Assembly: GCA_963921935.1 (NCBI GenBank)
Contig: OY998176.1
Location: 48,509,813-48,573,812 of the forward strand
Reading direction: 5' to 3'
DNA length: 64,000 nt
Source of the DNA: Galeruca laticollis
Taxonomy: Eukaryota > Arthropoda > Insecta > Coleoptera > Chrysomelidae
In this document: piece by piece, positions 32,891 to 44,214 of the stretch
How the letters are laid out: every line of letters starts with the position of its first letter
How positions within the stretch are numbered: the stretch's first letter is position 1
Notes under the pieces: generated by a model
Told to the model about the DNA's origin: nothing
The model's database searches: none
What the model saw: only the letters and a program-made list of their open reading frames with translations
Made by a program: the position numbers and the translations under genes

Positions 32891-34265
32891 GTCTTAGTAT
32901 AGATAAGATAGTATGGCAAAAATGCCTATCTCCCATTATTTATTAATTATTTTTTAAAATCTCCATAAAATTATTCCAATTTTTCTTTTTATTTTGGTGT
33001 AATTTTATTATATTGCATTAATATTTTTGTGTTTAAAATTATTAATAAATAAATTATTAATGATTAAGTAAATTATTACGCTGTACATTTTAGTACTTTT
33101 GGATTTACGTTCAATCAACAAATAATGGGCTGCGAAATAATGCCAAACCCATTATGACAGTTGCCGATTCTATTAACAATCTTGCGCCAATAAACCAATA
33201 AATTGAATTATTCTAGATTGTATTTTTCTTAGAAATACGCCATTTGTCAATATAGCTTTATGGTGTTAGATATATCGATTCAGTTTGAGGTTTTCAAAAA
33301 AGTGAGAACATTTTTAGGCTTTGGGGTTTTATGTGGGTGACATTTATTTTACGGCTTTTAGATTAGAAAATTGAATTAAGAAAATGAACTAAACGTAATA
33401 GAATCTCATGTTTTTTGCCGTTTACCGTTCAAGACGTGTTGATTTATGCTGATATCTTATAGACTAGTACCAGCCTACAGATGGGGATAATAATTATAAT
33501 AACATTCGATTATTTATTATGAAGTTTTCCCATCTATCTGTCAGTACATTACAAACAATTATTATATTCCTAATGTCACACGAAGTTTGCTACGTAGCTA
33601 AACTAAGTTTCGTATTGATGATATGCTACTTCACGTGGTGAAAAATAAACGTTTTATATATTTTGAACGCTTGTCGTTATCTACATTCATTGATTAAATA
33701 AAAAAAACGAGATAAACGTTTTTTTAACATTATCGGCTAGTTTTTTTATCAGACACACGTGGTAGTGGGCGTTTGCCGTTTACCATCACAAAAATACCAT
33801 ATAATAGAAAAAAGGGTACCGAAATCATTTTATGTCGACGACAATCCCTTGTTAATCGAAGAGTGCGTTGCCAATCGATCATTTTTTATTTCCAGTAAAA
33901 TTGATGTATCATTCCGGTGCTAAGCAGGCTTACACGATCAAGTTTTGATTTCATTCTACTTTTATTGTATCGGTTAGATATATTTGGAGAGCTATGGGTA
34001 TTAATGTAATATCTTCTGTACACAAAAAATATTTAAGTAAATACTAAATTGGTTTCTAAATTGAGAATTGTGTTCTTAAATACAAGGTGTCGTATAACTT
34101 ATAAACATACAGTATGTCATTAAAAAATAAATGTCACACAAACACATTTCCGAGAAAAACGGTTTTGAAAGTTTGAAGACTTTGATATCATACATCTGAA
34201 AACATAAAGGGGTAAAATAATTTTTAAACTTCATATAGTTATATCGTCTTACGTATGTAAAACTA
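32891..34265. other. Non-coding AT-rich DNA
   Basis: No open frame with a recognisable domain and no clear repeat was found in this stretch. Confidence 0.5.
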
Positions 34266-34890
34266 CTATAGCGATATAATGACCACAGGCGTAGAAAAGC
34301 TGTGTGGATATTCAAAACTGATGTTGAACTTTGTCACAAAAATGGTTCTGTAGGTTTCATAGGAAACTTTCATCCCAGGATATTTTTCCAGATACATTTT
34401 ATGCATCTTTTTCACATTCAGCTCTTCAGGTAAATAGATCCTTTCAGAATCGTGGAGGCTGTAATGCGATCTTCTACCCTTGAATGACTTGATATGTTCA
34501 TAAACCGCGTTTGAAGTTGCTTCTTCAAGTTTGTTTTTATGGTTAGTATGTCGACCTCGCCTATCATGCTGCACATATCCAGAAGTGATCTGCTGCTTTT
34601 GGATACCTTGAAGGCGTTTCACAGATATGCCGTGTAATGAAAGCATCGCTTTATAACATATCGGTATTTCTACAGAATTATCATCACACTGAATGCGAAC
34701 TTTGTGCTTATATGAGAATGAGTGGTAATCGGCATTTTCATCGTTGATTTTCCTGCTCCGATGTCTCTTTACCGGGTGAAATGAAATCAGACCCCCAAAA
34801 TAGAGATTCTGTTCGTTATGTGATTCGAATTCATTAAAATGTTTAATAATCAGTTTTCGATCTCCTTCTGTGATACGTTCGTAACATTAC
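34266..34890 (-). pseudogene. Transposon-derived insect protein, N-terminal region (DUF7869-associated type)
   Basis: The minus-strand frame is open well upstream of its first Met: RKLIIKHFNEFESHNEQN, VKRHRSRKINDEN, KVRIQCDDN, then MLSLHGISVKRLQGIQKQ. It continues with DRRGRHTNHKNK, EHIKSFKGRRSHYSLHDSER and ETYRTIFVTKFNISFEYP. The chain RGxHxNxxK, HIxSFxxxxSHY, YxxIFxxxFNxxF is a recurrent insect mobile-element protein. I associate it with proteins that continue into a DUF7869 domain, but that domain is absent here. The transposon superfamily is uncertain. Confidence 0.55.
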
Positions 34891-35398
34891 TTTATTGAAT
34901 TTTAATTACCAAAACCAAAGTGTCAATTTCACTCACTTTCTCACTATAGCATGCGTATAAGGAATCTACCAGATTATGCTTTTCTGATGATATTATCACT
35001 GCACACTTGTGTTCTTCTAGACAGCTAAAAGCAAACTGAATTAATCATGCAAAACAGCACTGACAAAACACGCGCCAGTGGACATTCATCTTTTTTCGCC
35101 AGAACCCAGGGACATTCATGTTTTTTCTCCTGTACTGGTAATTTTAAATTCGCTGTTACATGCCAGTTCCATTGTTTTTACCTGGTTCGAATCACATATT
35201 GAATTCTAACGTATTTGTTCTCCAGTTTAGCACCATAATTTCAAAATGGCCGTTTTTGGACATTCATTTTTTTGCCCCTGTACCCTTCAGTTGTCAAATT
35301 TTTTTATTCGTATATGAGTTTAGGTTTGAGTTAAAAAGTATGAAGTTGGTACAAGAGTAGTGAAGTATCTTTATTTGTGCCAATATCGAAAACTTTAA
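34891..35398. other. Non-coding DNA with three GGACATTCAT motifs
   Basis: The string GGACATTCAT followed by a T-run and GCC/TCC occurs at about 35080, 35110 and 35258. No coding region is visible. The motif may belong to a short repeat family. Confidence 0.4.
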
Positions 35399-35899
35399 TT
35401 ATGAAAAGATGTTCGGAATGGAAAACGGGGTCGAGGGATCTGCTCCGTTTCCAATTGACGTAAAGTTAAACGGAAGAGAGAGGCCTAGCCTAGGGGATAG
35501 GTTTGGCACGAAGAGTCCTAGGACATTGCATCTCTTGAACCTACCCCAAGAACGCTGGGTACTCCCAACATGATTGGGAGTGTGTGATATTAGATAGCAC
35601 CCTTCACGTGATGATCCTGTAGTAAGTGAACTCAGGGGATAGATACCGGGAGGTCGATAAACATCACCCAACTCATGGTGCCAAACGACTCGTGGCGATG
35701 GTTGCTTGGTGGTGGAGGAGCATCGTCACTAACGGAGCCTCTGGGATACCGGGCGACTTCCCAAAGAAATATCCTTATTCCCCTAATCGGATCACTGGCA
35801 AATTGACTGTAGCAGCCCGGTACTCGTGGGATCGAAATGGCTGACTCGAATACAAAGGAAAAAACCCATGAATAGGAATGTGGCCAAGAGACAGTAGGC

Positions 35900-36735
35900 A
35901 TTACTATTGAGCAGTATCAGTAGCAATTATCCTTTGGCAACGAAGGAGAATATGCTGCTAAGATCTGGAGAGGAGGATAATACCTCAAAGAATCCAGGAA
36001 AACAGTCGCAATCGGGAGAACCAAAGAAGAGGCTCTCGAGAGTTGAACTAAAGACAGAAGATTCTCTCTCGGAGAAAAAGACCGTTAGCGTGGAAGGAGC
36101 AGCAAGGTGCTCCGGCTAAACCTCCCCAAGCAAATCCGGTTCCTCTGGGACCCTGGGCGCTGAGGTGGAAGAAACTGCAAAGATGGCAAGAAGATCTAAG
36201 GCAGAGGGTAGCTCAGCGAGAAGCATAAAGGCACGAAAGTCCTTTGCTGAGAGACGGATGGTAGAAAAGGAAGCAATGGTCCATGCGAATTATCCAGAGA
36301 CAAGGCTAAATAAACACAAGTAGGAGCAGAGAAGATGTGCCCTCCGGGGTAAAGAATATACAGCTGCCGTCCTAAGAACGGTGCGGTAGTAGCAAGCTGC
36401 GCAGCTTCTACCACCAATACATGGCTGGAGACCCAGTTCAAGCAGATGAATCAGTTTTGCGAGATTCAGCTGAGACTGGGCCCAGCCAAAAGCCTGGTGA
36501 AGATGTGCAAATTAAAAACTTATGTACCACGATCTACGGTAGCTGAGACCAAGGAAGATGTGATGCTTGGTCTGAAGAGCCAGAGTGGACGGACTAGACA
36601 CCGAGCACTAGGCTATCGTGGGTGGCAACGTCTCGAAAAAAGGACACTTCCTGGTCAAACATATAGACGACGAATCCCTGAAGAAGCTGAGAGAGAGAGT
36701 TCTCTTCAAGTTACAGGGGGGAACATACAAATAAA
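35900..36735 (+). pseudogene. Decayed ORF1 of the R1-like LINE
   Basis: Frames across this stretch are basic and Ser/Glu/Lys-rich (for instance KNPGKQSQSGEPKKRLSRVE) with many stops. No intact zinc knuckles were found. The assignment as ORF1 rests on position between the GC-rich leader and the endonuclease. Confidence 0.45.
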
Positions 36736-36736
36736 A

Positions 36737-37420
36737 CAAAGATTTTCGCAGTGCTGCAAATCAACCTGCACCACAGAACAGTGGCGACGACGACGACGCG
36801 CTCTGTCAGAAGATTTTGGCCGATGACATAGGGGTTCTTATTGAAGAACCATGGAACATCAAATGCCGAGTGATGGGCATGAGCACTGCGATGAATAAGT
36901 TAATTTACGATACTCATAATGACAACCAAGGGCTCGTATTTTTATCAGAGATAACATTAAAACGTTGAAAATAACGGATCTCTGTTCTAGGGACACCGTC
37001 GCGACTGAGGTACACCTGCAGGCAGATGATGGCAATATCAGAATTCTGATTGCATCAGTGTACTTGACACACGATTCTACAGAAGCACCTCCGTCCATTA
37101 ACATGATGAGGATTGTGTAACACGGAACAGGGAAGCACATAATCTTGGAACTGGATGTCCCCGTTTGGCCTGGGGGAGCTCCAAGACTAACAACCAGGGT
37201 GAGTACCTTATGAATGACCTAATAGAGTCAAATTTGACTTCAGTCAAGGCCGTAAACCAGCTTTCCAACAAAAAAGTGGGAATAGGAAATAGGTCTTGGG
37301 CATTACTGTGTCTAGCCACTTTGTGGCTAGCAAAATTTAGTACTGCTAGGTACTGGAGTACCCTTCGGTGTCGGACCACAACTATATCTCACTATTAAGC
37401 GGACCTATATGCAAGAGACT
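36737..37420 (+). pseudogene. LINE endonuclease domain
   Basis: Frames give LQINLHH, then LADDIGVLIEEPWNIK, LIYDTHNDNQGLVFLSE, QADDGNIRILIASVYLTHDS and ARGSSK-like WGSSKTNNQGEYLMNDLI, ending in CSDHNYISL-type sequence near 37371-37398. These are the ordered blocks of the R1-type endonuclease, which nicks the target DNA: LQxNLxH, xxQEPW, AYLPxD, WGS..N.RG and SDHxxI. At least three frameshifts separate them. Confidence 0.75.
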
Positions 37421-37439
37421 TTTAGAAATCCTAAAAACA

Positions 37440-37930
37440 CATATTGAGAAGCATCCTGGAAGGAATTGGAGATCAATCTGGCCTCATTTGACCCAATCTC
37501 AGGACAAGGGGTTGAGAGAATGGCATGCGATCTTCAATTCGCCATAATGAAGTCCTGCCCAGAAATAACCGCAACGACGAACAGAAATGCACGTTGGTAG
37601 AAGAGAAAGCTAGAATCTCTGAGAAGTAACGTTCGCAGATTGTACAATCAGTACAAACGTACAGAAAACTGGGACTGCAATACGAAGGCGCTCACTGAAT
37701 TTAGGATGCGGTGTGGAAAGCCAAGAGAAGCTCGTGGAGAAATTTCTGTCAGGACATCTGATTGCGCAAAATTCCATACAGTCATGACTCGGAACCCAGT
37801 TAACGCTTTAAAGACCGTACTCAAAGAAGACGACCCAAACACGGACGGCCCGGAGGAGACACTGGCAGTCTTGCTTAGCACATACTTCCCGGGATCCACG
37901 AAATTACAAGTCGAAGCAACAAGCGAAGCC
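37440..37930 (+). pseudogene. LINE linker between endonuclease and RT
   Basis: The 37640 frame reads LYNQYKRTENWDCNTKALTE, then KFHTVMTRNPVNALKTVLK and PEETLAVLLSTYFPGS. That matches the R1-type linker, which ends with an L...HFPG-type motif before RT. The expected RT start (SPGxDGI-type motif) is not found, since antisense LINE sequence takes over near 37930. Confidence 0.7.
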
Positions 37931-39205
37931 AGAAAAGAACGGCAAGTTGTCCACAGCAGGTGGTTTCTCCGTGATACAGGGAAGGGTTTGACAATGCCCG
38001 GGGCCCACTACCTGCCATTGTTCTCTCCAAGATTCTATGATGTTAAACCCTGTTCGTTGCATTTACTTGGCTGTTACTATTGCTGGGTGTCTGGACAGAA
38101 ATCTGCCATTCTCCAGGTCAGATATGTCGCGATGTATGGGTAACTGTGGGTTGTCAATCAGTTTATTGTATTCCCGAAAAAGAGCATTCCTTCGCCGGAG
38201 ATCCGCGGGGGTATGTGGCTCAAAACAGGCAGCCAGTGCGTTGGAGTTGAGCGAATGGTTCCGTTTATAATTCGCATAGTGTTGTTGAGCTGCACATCGA
38301 TTTTCTTTGTGTGAACACTATTCAACCATACCGGGGCGCAGTATTCCGCTGTCAAGTAGACCAGTTCAAGTGCTGTAGTGCGTAACGTCTCAGCCGAAGA
38401 GCCCCATGTGGTACCGCACAACTTATGGAGAATATTATTCCTCGTGTTTAATTTAGCTGCAGTGTTTCACAAATGTTGTTTGTAGGTGAGCGTTCTGTCT
38501 AAAGTAACTCCCAAATATTTCGGACGCGGATTGTTTCGAAGATGGATTCTCTCAAAATAGATGTTTAGTCTTCTGTTTGCGGATTTGTTGCAGAGATGGA
38601 AGCAGGCGGTTTCTGCTTTTGTGTGGTTCGCTTGTAACCTTCATTTACGAAAATATGTGCTCAGGGACGTTAAATCAGATGACAAAGTGGTTTCCATGGC
38701 TTCGAACGTCTTATGTTGTGTTGCCAGGACCCAGTCATCCGCATATCCGAAACTTTTGGAAGTTGTATCTGGCATGTCGGCGATATATAAGCTGAACTAT
38801 AGCGGAGCCAACACAGAGACTTGTAGTAAGCCATTATTTGAGACTCTTTGGGCACTAGACTGTACTCCTGCTATCACCTGGAATGTTCTATTGGCCAGCA
38901 TGCTGTCAACGAGTCGGGTAATCTTCTGGCAAGGAATCACTCGGATGAACTTGTAAAGCAGGCCATATCTCCAGACAGTATCGTATGCAGCAGACAGATT
39001 TGAAAATACAGCTGATGTCTTTAATTTATTTTCAAAGGTAGCCTCTATGTAGGTTGTTAGGGAACAATAACCTGATCTGTACACTTGCGCCCGGGCCGGA
39101 ATCCAGCCTGTTCTATGGGAATCCCTCGAAAACCATTATGATACCATTCACGAAATGTTGAGATCACTAGAGTGTCATAACTCTTCGACATTACAAACTG
39201 TTCTC
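37931..39205 (-). mobile_element. Antisense Jockey/CR1-like LINE RT fragment
   Basis: On the minus strand RT motifs run from high to low coordinates: LTTYIEATFENKLKTSAVF, motif A FSNLSAAYDTVW (first Asp replaced by Asn), NNGLLQVSVLAPL, the YADD box in FGYADDWVLA (near 38731-38748), PKYLGVTLDRTLTY and the C-terminal CGTTWGSSAETLR, YCAPVWLN. It is 5' truncated and carries frameshifts. It lies inside the R1-like LINE in the opposite orientation, so it inserted there or replaced its RT core. No clear target duplication was resolved. Confidence 0.8.
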
Positions 39206-39210
39206 AGACC

Positions 39211-39660
39211 ACATTAATAATGATAAGAGGAGCGACTGGATGCACTTGGGGCTTAACTGCGTCAATGCTAAACTGGCTATTCACCAGGGTTATCAGATCG
39301 ATGATGGTGTGCGGCGAAATTGTGTGGTGGCCTAAAGTCCAGCAAAGCACAGCCACTAAAACGATTTTCAAAGTGCAGCGAGCTGCTTGTCTAAGCGTCA
39401 CAGGCACTATGAAAGGCACTCCAACCGCAGCATTGGAGATACTGCTGAACATCCAACGCCTAGATCTATTACATATAGGGGGAGGCCAAAATGGCTGCAT
39501 ATAGAATGCAGTATAATAACAACTGGTTTAAGCACCATGCTATGAAATATACCAAAATACACGACAGTATGATGGGCAACATACTTGAAATGCCACCTGA
39601 TAGAATGCCAAAGGTCGTGGAAACTGAGATACCATATCACGTCAATTCGAGTGGCAATAG
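39211..39660 (+). pseudogene. C-terminal region of the R1-like LINE ORF2
   Basis: The frame reads GCTWGLTASMLNWLFTRVIR, then GEIVWWPKVQQ, VQRAACLSVTGTMKGTPTAA and LEILLNIQRLDL. This is the post-RT segment of R1-type ORF2, with conserved WGL..., VWWP, Q+xACLxITGAxRTxPTxALE. Stops accumulate after 39500. It restores the plus-strand LINE after the antisense segment. Confidence 0.8.
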
Positions 39661-39739
39661 ATCGTAGGATTTATTTGAGAGTATTGAAATAGTTGGATGT
39701 ATAAATATTTTAATTAAGACATATGATGAATGTTTTATA

Positions 39740-40025
39740 GTCCATTTTATAGTTCATTAAGTGAAAACTAAATGTGAAAGTATCCTATTGTAATAGGTTT
39801 TCCAGCTGGAATTCGTTCCGGGAGAATAGTTATATCGACGCTTAAAAGTTAGTATATATGTATGACAAACTAGACAAGCTATAGTTTTTATTCGATCTCT
39901 GAAGAGGATAATTTTGTTATCGAAACGCGCGTCAGAGAGTGTAAGTGGGAATGTTGGTGTGGTGGTAGTGAAAAGTGTGATCAGTATGAATATCACCAAC
40001 AACAGTTCCAGAAATTCTAACTTCC
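39740..40025 (+). mobile_element. Probable Penelope-like element terminal fragment
   Basis: The stretch contains TCTCTGAAGAGGATAATT and TTATCGAAACGCGCGTCAG, a layout I know from terminal repeats of Penelope-like elements. No Penelope RT or GIY-YIG nuclease is present nearby, so this is a solo terminal piece. Other explanations, such as a retrozyme-type repeat, are possible. Confidence 0.4.
39890..39945 (+). ncRNA. Candidate hammerhead ribozyme (type I-like)
   Basis: CTGAAGA (39899-39905) fits the CUGANGA core. GATAA (39907-39911) pairs with TTATC (39917-39921) as stem II, with G39906 extra. GAAA (39922-39925) is the second core box, then a very short stem III (ACGCGCGT) ends in GTC at 39931-39933, the cleavage triplet. 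Bases TCT before the core and AGA after it could start stem I. The extra G and weak stem I make activity doubtful. Confidence 0.4.
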
Positions 40026-40732
40026 TTGTTTAAGATATTTCTCATTTTTGTTCTATTTATTGTAGTGTAGTTCTTTCATGTCTAAAAAGCATACAAAAAA
40101 ATATTCGTTTATTAATTTATTTCTTTTCAATTACTTGCTTCATCTTTTAGTTATTCATCTACAATTTTTTCGACACCCAAGTATTTTTATATAATATTTC
40201 AATACAAATCTCACAAATCAATTGAAAAAATATTGTATGGTATGGTAGTTTGAAAATTATGTACATAAAAATATTGTATCATTGACATATTGTATAGAAA
40301 CAAAACATATCTTTGAATTTTTTATACTTACTGTAAAAATAACGTGTTTGCATAAAATGTGTGCCCCACATTATCATATGTAATGAAACCAGAATATATT
40401 CGGTATAAGCTTTTCAAAAGCACTTTTTATTCATCACGTATATTAACGTATTCGAAATAATCAACTGAGTATTAGTAACGGATTTAAAATTTGATGGGTG
40501 CCCAATTAGCCTAGGATTACGATCATTACAACACGTGTCATCCTGGGTGGCCACGTGACGGAATAATTGAAATTTCTCTCATCCTTCCCTTGTGCTATGA
40601 ATGCTTGATTTGTCATATTCATGGATATAAGAAAATTTTAGCCAGGATTATTGAAGTAAGAAAATTTTTGAGTCGCGTATTAATTTATTATAGAGCAAAA
40701 ATTAAAAAAATTGAATGAAACATTGACTGATA
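40026..40732. other. Non-coding DNA
   Basis: No gene or repeat could be supported here. Confidence 0.5.
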
Positions 40733-41469
40733 TACAGGGTAGCCCATTAGTGTGTGGAAGTGCAAGGGTGGAACTTAGGATAAAAAATACAAAGAAATAT
40801 TTCAAATAAAAGTTGTTGTATTTGCGCTGATACATATTTCTACAATATTTTGAGATACACTAGGTTTTCAGCTTAAGGAAGATAACATGAAGATTACTTT
40901 TTTTTAATAGAACACCCTAAATTTTTGTTCACCATCGAATTCAGCGTGGAATTCTGCATGTAGCGCTATAGTTTATTTTGTCATGAACTGCGACGTTGCC
41001 AAGTTGGAGCGAAAAATATGAAGATTTGACGAAAATTGGTGCTGCCTAGTAATCGTTATCAGTGATAAGCAACTAAATCTGCTTGGTAGGTACGAAGGTA
41101 AAGGATGGCTAAAATGTCTGAATACAGTAGAAGTTTCGTTTTGGGTATTTTATTGGATAAGCATTAATCAATCAGCAAAAACTTAATTTTTTTAAATATA
41201 TTATTTTACCATCTTGTGAAACTATTTTATCCCTTCAAATTATGTTCGTATACTGTACTCTCTAAAATTGATTGTTTTGAAGAAAATTGTATTTTTAGTT
41301 TGATTTAAAAATATTCATGGTTTTAACAAGTTTGCTCTGAATGTGAAGTTTAAAATAATTCTGTTTACTTTAATTTTATGTGACAAAATCAAACCAATCA
41401 TTTTCTACCTTAAAAGACTGCAGTGAAATAAATAGCGTATCTACAAAACTAAATTAAGCAAAAATAACC
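40733..41469 (+). repeat. Left TIR of mariner-like element B
   Basis: It aligns in reverse complement with 42707-43470 over its whole length, with several indels. Sequence such as GCTTATCAGTGATAACG lies in both arms. Its divergence from the other arm is greater than for element A, which implies an older insertion. Confidence 0.75.
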
Positions 41470-41660
41470 TCACCAACAAATGAAATGAAAATATCCATAG
41501 TTATAAGAACAACCTGTGAATTTGACGTTTTCGCATTTTAAGTTTTAACAAGTAGCTAACATATGAATTTGACATTTTAACATTTTTAGTCAGAGTGTTG
41601 TAAATGTGTAACTATTAAGAACGAAAAAACAATTAAAACCATAATTCTCTGACAGAAGAA

Positions 41661-42669
41661 TTGACAGATATGATTTTTGTACTGCGTGCCAGTGATAAAA
41701 ACTGTTTACTCGTACAAGGGATTTATCAACAAAAATTTCCAGATAGAAGACAGCTAAGAAGACAGACAATGGAAAATGTGCTTCAACGATTTACTAGAAC
41801 TGGCAATGTAATTTACGAAAAACGCGAAAGGTTGAAGACTGCAATGTCAAAGGAAAACGAGATGACCGTAATTAAAAGTTACGGAAGATCCTCATATCTC
41901 GACACGGGAAATAACAAAACAAACCGACATAAGTCGTACTGTCGTCCAAAAAATTATATCTAAGAACAAAATGCATCCTTACCATGAACAGCGAATGCAG
42001 GAACTATTGATGATTATGAAAGGCGGTTAACCTTCTGTAAGTGGGCTAAACAATAAATTGAGCAGAACAGAGATTTTTGCAATTTTGTTTTATTTGCCGG
42101 TGAAGCAACTTTTCATAAAAATGGGTTTGTTAATAGACACAATTTCCATTATTATGCAAAAGATCATCCGCATCGTGTGCGGTTTATAAGTCAAATAAGG
42201 TGGTCATTGAATGTATGGGGTGGAATAATTGGGAATCATGTCATAGACCAATTTTCTTTGGTGCAAGTGTTATTGGGCAAGGAATTACCCCAACTACTTC
42301 ATCATTTACCTGCTCATGTTAGGCGGCGATTGTGGTACCTACATGTCGGGGCACCAGTTCACCATACCAACTGATCAATGCAGATTTATATAATGAATTT
42401 CCCGGACGATGGATAGGTAGAGGAGGACCCCAAAAATGGCCACCTCGTTCACGAGAACTCACAAATATGGTTTTTTTTGGTAGGGTTACGTCAAAGAACA
42501 AGTATACAAAATACCCGCGATAATTAAGGAAAACATGAAGATTAGAATTAGAGAGGTTTTCCGAATTGCTGATGTCGATATGTTACATCGTGCTAGTAGA
42601 GCTTTTGAAGATCGCATACATTACTGTATGGAAGTAAATGGTGGTCATTTTGAACATTTAATAAAATAG
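41661..42669 (+). pseudogene. Mariner-like transposase B, all catalytic residues lost
   Basis: The N-terminal frame reads LTDMIFVLRASDKNCLLVQG, then YQQKFPDRRQLRRQT. Later pieces are FCNFVLFAGEATFHKNGF, WSLNVWGGIIGNHVI, LWYLHVGAPVHHTN, EFPGRWIGRGGPQKWPPRS and GGHFEHLIK-stop. Compared with family motifs, the first catalytic Asp (DEATF) is Gly and the second (QDGAP) is Val. The third (PDL..xD) is also gone (ELTNMVFF). Several stops and frameshifts add to this. The GRWIGRGGPxxWPPRSPDL-type block places it near the same DD41D-like group as element A. Confidence 0.8.
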
Positions 42670-42706
42670 TTATCTAACGTGTTTAGTTCTTTCTTAACTG
42701 TTGCTA

Positions 42707-43470
42707 GTTATTTTTGTTTAATTTGTGTATTTTGAGTTTTGTAGACACCCTATTCATTTTATTACAGTTTTTAAAAGTAGAAAATGACTGGTTGGATTTT
42801 GTCATAAAATTTTAAACTTCACACTCAGAGCAAACTTGCTAAAAACATGAATATTTTTAAATCATATACTAAAAATGCAATTTTCTTCAAAACAATCAAT
42901 TATAGAGAGTACACTATTCAGACATAATTTGAAGGTATAAAATAGTTTAACAGGATGGTAGAATAATATACCGAGTGTTACTTTTAAAGAAATGAAGTTT
43001 TCGCTAATTGAAATCTCATGTATTAATGCTTATCCAAAAAATACCCCGAACTTCAAACGGAACTTCTACTCTGTTCAGACATTTAAGTAATTCTTTACCG
43101 CCGTACCTACCAAATAAGTATGGTTGCTTATCACTGATAACGTTTACTAGGTAGTTTTTATAGTGCATCAATTTTCGTCAAATCTTCATATTTTTTTGCT
43201 CTAACTTGGCAACGTCGCAGTTTATGGGAAAAGAAAAGATAGTGCTAGATTTAGAATTTTAAGCTGAATTCGATGGTAAAAAAATATAGGGTGTTCTATT
43301 AAAGAAAAGTAAACTTCAAGCTGTCTCGCTTATGCTGAACACCCAGTAAATATCAAAATATTTTGGAAATGTGTATCGGTGGAAACGCAACAACTTTTAT
43401 TTAACACATTTCTTAGTATTTTTTATCCTAAGTAAGTTATTGCACTTCCACACACTTTCTCGACCGAATA
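42707..43470 (-). repeat. Right TIR of mariner-like element B
   Basis: Reverse complement of the left arm. The outermost bases (TTCGGTCGAG before AAAGTGTGTGG) differ from the left tip, so the end is mutated. Confidence 0.75.
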
Positions 43471-44214
43471 TTAATATCATACATATTGTAACGAATTTAT
43501 TTTATTTCATACTAGTTCATTAGTAGCTTTCTTTGCTTTTTCTATAATTTCGTCAGGAATTCCAAAATCTTCGTTCATTTTAACTTCTAACTTTGACACA
43601 TATAAAAATTATTGTGATTTTATGACATTTACATTTGTCAACATTCACCTAGCAACGATAGTGTCTACTATGATGAAATGGCAATGTTATTGATTCAATC
43701 CGGATTTTTTAAAATACTGATATGTATTGAGATTGGATTGCAATAACGAACTAGTATGACAGTTTGTATGTACCGTGGGCATAAACAGATGTGTACTTAC
43801 AAACCCTCGGGCCAGAGGCCCTTGGGTTCGTAAGACGTCGCCCTTAGGGCATAAACATTTATTTATACCCTTGGTACATAAATAACTATTAACAAGATTG
43901 TGGGCTCAATTTATATCCATATTTATTTGAACACTATTTTATCAACTATTTATTCACTTATTACTACATTCCTTTCACTAATACTAATTTCTACATAATA
44001 GGTATTTTATTACAACGGCGCATTTTCTGATTACAAACTAACTTGCGTGCAGGTCTCCTATCACCGTCGAATGCTCTCGAAACTATAATTTTTTTTAGCA
44101 TAATAGATTTCTTTTTTAATGTCAACCGTCGGCTTTCGGCGCCTAGAAAAATTTCGTGCTTCTTGTTATTTTCCGTGTTATTTTCCTGGACTTTAATATT
44201 CACTTATACTAATT
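43471..44214. other. Non-coding DNA with a 107-bp imperfect hairpin
   Basis: At 43770-43876 GTACCGTGGGCATAAA faces TTTATACCCTTGGTAC, CTTACAAACCC faces GGGTTCGTAAG, and GGGCCAGAGGCCC forms the inner hairpin. The rest has no recognised feature. Confidence 0.6.

Larger units (their letters stand above)
35399..39690 (+). mobile_element. R1-like non-LTR retrotransposon, interrupted
   Basis: A relatively GC-rich segment (5' leader near 35399-35900) is followed by a decayed ORF1, an apurinic-type endonuclease, the linker to RT and, after a break, the C-terminal region of RT. The RT palm is missing; an antisense LINE occupies that place (about 37931-39205). Base composition clearly differs from the AT-rich surroundings. 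Endonuclease and C-terminal motifs match R1/Jockey-group elements. Confidence 0.8.
40733..43470 (+). mobile_element. Mariner-like element B with about 740-bp TIRs
   Basis: The left arm (40733-41469) starts TACAGGGTAGCCCATTAG, TGTGTGGAAGTGCA. The right arm (42707-43470) is its reverse complement with substitutions, ending at TA. Long blocks match, for example AAGTTTGCTCTGA(A/G)TGTGAA and the GTTGCCAAGTT/GCAACGTCGCAG-type region. Between them is one decayed transposase. The right arm begins within 40 bp of the transposase stop. Confidence 0.8.
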
